A stretch of DNA of 6,949 bases from a bacterium. GTDB lineage: Bacteria > Patescibacteriota > Gracilibacteria > UBA1369 > GCA-2718715. A program made the position numbers and the translations under genes. The notes under the pieces were generated by a model. The model saw only the letters and a list, made by a program, of their open reading frames with translations. It was not told where the DNA came from and searched no databases. Shown here in pieces: positions 5,111 to 6,949 of the stretch. Within the stretch, counting starts at the first letter, position 1, and the number at the start of each line of letters is the position of its first letter. The stretch is taken from the NCBI GenBank assembly GCA_030426295.1, contig JAUHYY010000054.1, positions 1-6,949 of the forward strand. Reading direction: 5' to 3'.

Positions 5111-5467
5111 GTATTCCTCAGATTCAATCATTTCTTCTTGCTGAGCATACTTATCAAGCATATGAAGACGACGCTCTAAATAGCTTCTATCTAGCTCAGA
5201 CTGCCCATCATCGGCATCCATACCATGCTTATCTCCTACAAAAATAGCAACAATAAGACCTGTACCAAACATTATTGAAAGACCAATCAGCATAGAAACA
5301 ACCGGATGCTGTAAAATTTGTGTAGTATGAAGGAATTCAGTCCATCCGTACCAAAAAGTAATCAAGCCAATACCACCAATCAAGGCATAAAATCCCGGAA
5401 AAGTATGCTTAAACTTGTTAATTATGCGCAAATGTACGCTATGAACATGTTTTAAAAATCGCTTCAT
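5102..5467 (-). CDS. Two-helix membrane protein, unknown function
   Basis: A 121-residue protein with a basic, His-rich N-terminus (MKRFLKHVHSVHLRIINKFK) and two membrane helices (about 25-45, FYALIGGIGLITFWYGWTEF, and 56-78, PVVSMLIGLSIMFGTGLIVAIFV) joined by a short loop. The charged C-terminal tail is probably a helix or coiled coil (about 90-117, ELDRSYLERRLHMLDKYAQQ). The positive N-terminus suggests both ends face the cytoplasm. The ATG at 5465-5467 is preferred over a GTG at 5497 because the predicted -10 box (5488-5493) lies between them, so a transcript from that promoter could not contain the GTG. No family is recognised. It lies between obg and pth and has its own promoter. A role linked to ribosome assembly would be a guess from context only. 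Confidence 0.78.
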   Translation of the reverse strand: MKRFLKHVHSVHLRIINKFKHTFPGFYALIGGIGLITFWYGWTEFLHTTQILQHPVVSMLIGLSIMFGTGLIVAIFVGDKHGMDADDGQSELDRSYLERRLHMLDKYAQQEEMIESEEYFS

Positions 5468-5487
5468 ATTTACAATTAGAACTTTAA

Positions 5488-5516
5488 ATTGTAACACAAA
5501 ACAGACTTTTTAGCAA
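5488..5516 (-). promoter_or_regulatory. Promoter of the two-helix membrane protein gene
   Basis: On the minus strand TTGCTA (complement of 5511-5516, four of six) and TACAAT (complement of 5488-5493, five of six) are 17 bases apart. Transcription would start near 5481, about 15 bases before the chosen ATG. This supports that start and means the gene, and perhaps pth after it, need not rely on obg transcription. Confidence 0.5.
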
Positions 5517-5554
5517 GTCCCTACCCCAACTAATAACTAATTACCAATAACTAA

Positions 5555-6913
5555 CTATTCTCCCCTATAAACAAAATCCTTACCAGCAATGCGTACAATA
5601 TCCCCTACTTCTATTTTTTCTTTCTTCAATAACTTGTTTACACCCATTTTATGCATCACATCATAAACCCGATCTCTCGCTTCACGATTCTGGGCATCAG
5701 TCATAACAACAATCTGATTTAAACGCTTACCTGAGACCATAAACACCTGAGCTTCGTATTCTTCGTTAGTAAATCGATCGATATGAGTCTCAGGCTCAAC
5801 TTTTTCAACAGTAATAGTCTTTTCATCTTCTAGATGAGGTCTAAACACTCTGTATCCTTCTTCAACTTCAAAATCTTCAGCTTCTTCAACAAGCTCTCCA
5901 TCTGCGTCCTTAGTCCATTCATAAACATCCCATACAAGCCTTTCAAGCCCCTCACCTGATACACCAGAAATAAAGTAACACTTACCTTTTAACTCAGGGA
6001 ACTTCTCATAGAAAAACTCCATCTTTAGCTCAATTTCATCTTCAGAAATAGCATCGATCTTATTAAATACAACAAACTGCTTTGAGTCAGAAAGCCCTTT
6101 ATCAAACATCTCGAGCTCATGATTAATTACTTCATATTTCTCAATGAAATCATCCAAAGTAAGATCAATTAAATGAATTGTCGCCGCAGTACGCTTAATA
6201 TGCTTCAAGAACTGATCACCAAGACCTTTACCTTCATGCGCTCCCTCAATCAAACCCGGAATATCAGCAACAGCAAAGGCTTCATTCTGTGCACCACCAA
6301 ACTTAGACATAGTCACTACACCAAGGTTTGGAACCAAAGTCGTAAAGTGATACTCACCGATTTTTGGCTTTGCTTCTGTAATACGAGAAATCAAAGTAGA
6401 TTTACCAGCAGACGGATAACCAATAATCCCAATATCAGCAATCATCTCAAGCTCCATTCTCACCTCAATTTCCTGACCAGGCTCACCTAATTCAGCAAAA
6501 TTTGGAGCCTGCCTCACACTACTAACGAAATGGGCATTACCATAACCTCCTCGACCACCTTCAGCAATCACACAAGCCTGGTTATGCTTAGTAATATCAG
6601 CGATTAAATCCCCTGTTTCAGCATTATAAAGCTTAGTACCAAGTGGAACAAAAAGCTCTAAAGGCACACCTTGTCGCCCTCTTTTGTTTTGATTCCCACC
6701 AGACACTCCGTTCTCGGCAAAAAACTGCTTTTTAAGATTGTATTCGTACAATGAATTAATATTGGCATTACCAATAATTAAAACATCAGCGCCTTTACCA
6801 CCATCGCCACCATCTGGACCACGTTTAGCAATATAACGTTCTCTACGCCAACTCACTAAACCATCCCCACCTTTACCGGCGTGAAACTTTACTGTTACTT
6901 CATCACAAAACAT
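5555..6913 (-). CDS. obg: Obg/CgtA GTPase
   Basis: A 452-residue ribosome-associated GTPase that acts in late 50S subunit assembly and stress control. The glycine-rich Obg fold spans about residues 1-158 (GKGGDG, GPDGGDGGKGADV, EGGRGGYGNAHF). The G domain follows with P-loop GYPSAGKS (165-172), switch I threonines T191-T192, DIPG (217-220), NKID (284-287) and a G5-like SGVSG (316-320) where SA is more usual. After an acidic linker (about 335-352) comes an OCT domain (about 356-451). Obg, G and OCT domains are in the usual order and the length is typical. The ATG at 6911-6913 gives the family start MFCDEVTVKF, with no Shine-Dalgarno sequence; its promoter must lie in the last 36 bases or beyond the right edge. 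The stop is TAG. rplU and rpmA, its common upstream neighbours, are not within the 36 bases available; rplU is instead downstream, after two other genes. Confidence 0.97.
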   Translation of the reverse strand: MFCDEVTVKFHAGKGGDGLVSWRRERYIAKRGPDGGDGGKGADVLIIGNANINSLYEYNLKKQFFAENGVSGGNQNKRGRQGVPLELFVPLGTKLYNAETGDLIADITKHNQACVIAEGGRGGYGNAHFVSSVRQAPNFAELGEPGQEIEVRMELEMIADIGIIGYPSAGKSTLISRITEAKPKIGEYHFTTLVPNLGVVTMSKFGGAQNEAFAVADIPGLIEGAHEGKGLGDQFLKHIKRTAATIHLIDLTLDDFIEKYEVINHELEMFDKGLSDSKQFVVFNKIDAISEDEIELKMEFFYEKFPELKGKCYFISGVSGEGLERLVWDVYEWTKDADGELVEEAEDFEVEEGYRVFRPHLEDEKTITVEKVEPETHIDRFTNEEYEAQVFMVSGKRLNQIVVMTDAQNREARDRVYDVMHKMGVNKLLKKEKIEVGDIVRIAGKDFVYRGE

Positions 6914-6949
6914 GGATAGCGCTTAAATTACGACCAACTTTAGCATATT

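Noticed and set aside
5532..5554. Direct repeat AATAACTAA (5532-5540 and 5546-5554) just after the obg stop
   Set aside because: Two nine-base copies in AT-rich intergenic DNA, with no further units or associated element; likely chance or slippage.

Overview
The window is AT-rich bacterial chromosome with compact genes, tight spacing and almost no Shine-Dalgarno sequences in front of start codons. TAA and TAG close nearly all genes and TGA closes one. No in-frame TGA interrupts any gene, so the standard bacterial code fits. The mix of housekeeping genes (Obg GTPase, peptidyl-tRNA hydrolase, ribosomal protein bL21, an RluD-type pseudouridine synthase), a minimal SemiSWEET transporter and several short unknown proteins suggests a small-genome lineage, possibly of the Candidate Phyla Radiation. 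That placement is an inference and is not proven here. No mobile element, CRISPR array, tRNA or rRNA was seen.

Left end (1-438): the 5' part of a minus-strand gene resembling the tRNA-synthetase-like B3/B4 domain family runs off the left edge. It is divergent from everything to its right. The 272-base gap after it is not empty. It holds a good sigma70-type promoter (TTGACA, 17 bases, TAAAGT), then a stretch that folds into a long nested stem, then a terminator hairpin with a T-run. The terminator ends 22 bases before the next gene. This looks like an undescribed structured RNA, either a free small RNA or a 5' regulatory leader, and it is the most interesting item in the window.

Plus-strand block (439-4036): a zinc-dependent succinylglutamate desuccinylase/aspartoacylase-family enzyme, a 43-residue small ORF, a perfect 9-bp inverted repeat, then an RluD-type pseudouridine synthase followed by four genes with no gaps to speak of. 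These are an anchored extracytoplasmic protein, a SemiSWEET, an unknown 110-residue protein and a DUF1905 protein. Stops and starts overlap or abut (ATGA, TAA-ATG, TAA-ATG, TAA-A-ATG), so the five are almost certainly one operon with coupled translation. A hairpin with A and T tracts on either side ends this block and probably also the block that converges on it.

Minus-strand block (4086-6913), in transcription order: obg, an unknown two-helix membrane protein, pth and rplU. The usual rplU-rpmA-obg order is broken: rpmA is absent and two other genes lie between obg and rplU. The membrane-protein gene and rplU each have a recognisable promoter of their own. The plus strand is richer in C than G in both gene blocks, which suggests that the minus strand is the leading strand and that the housekeeping block runs with the replication fork.
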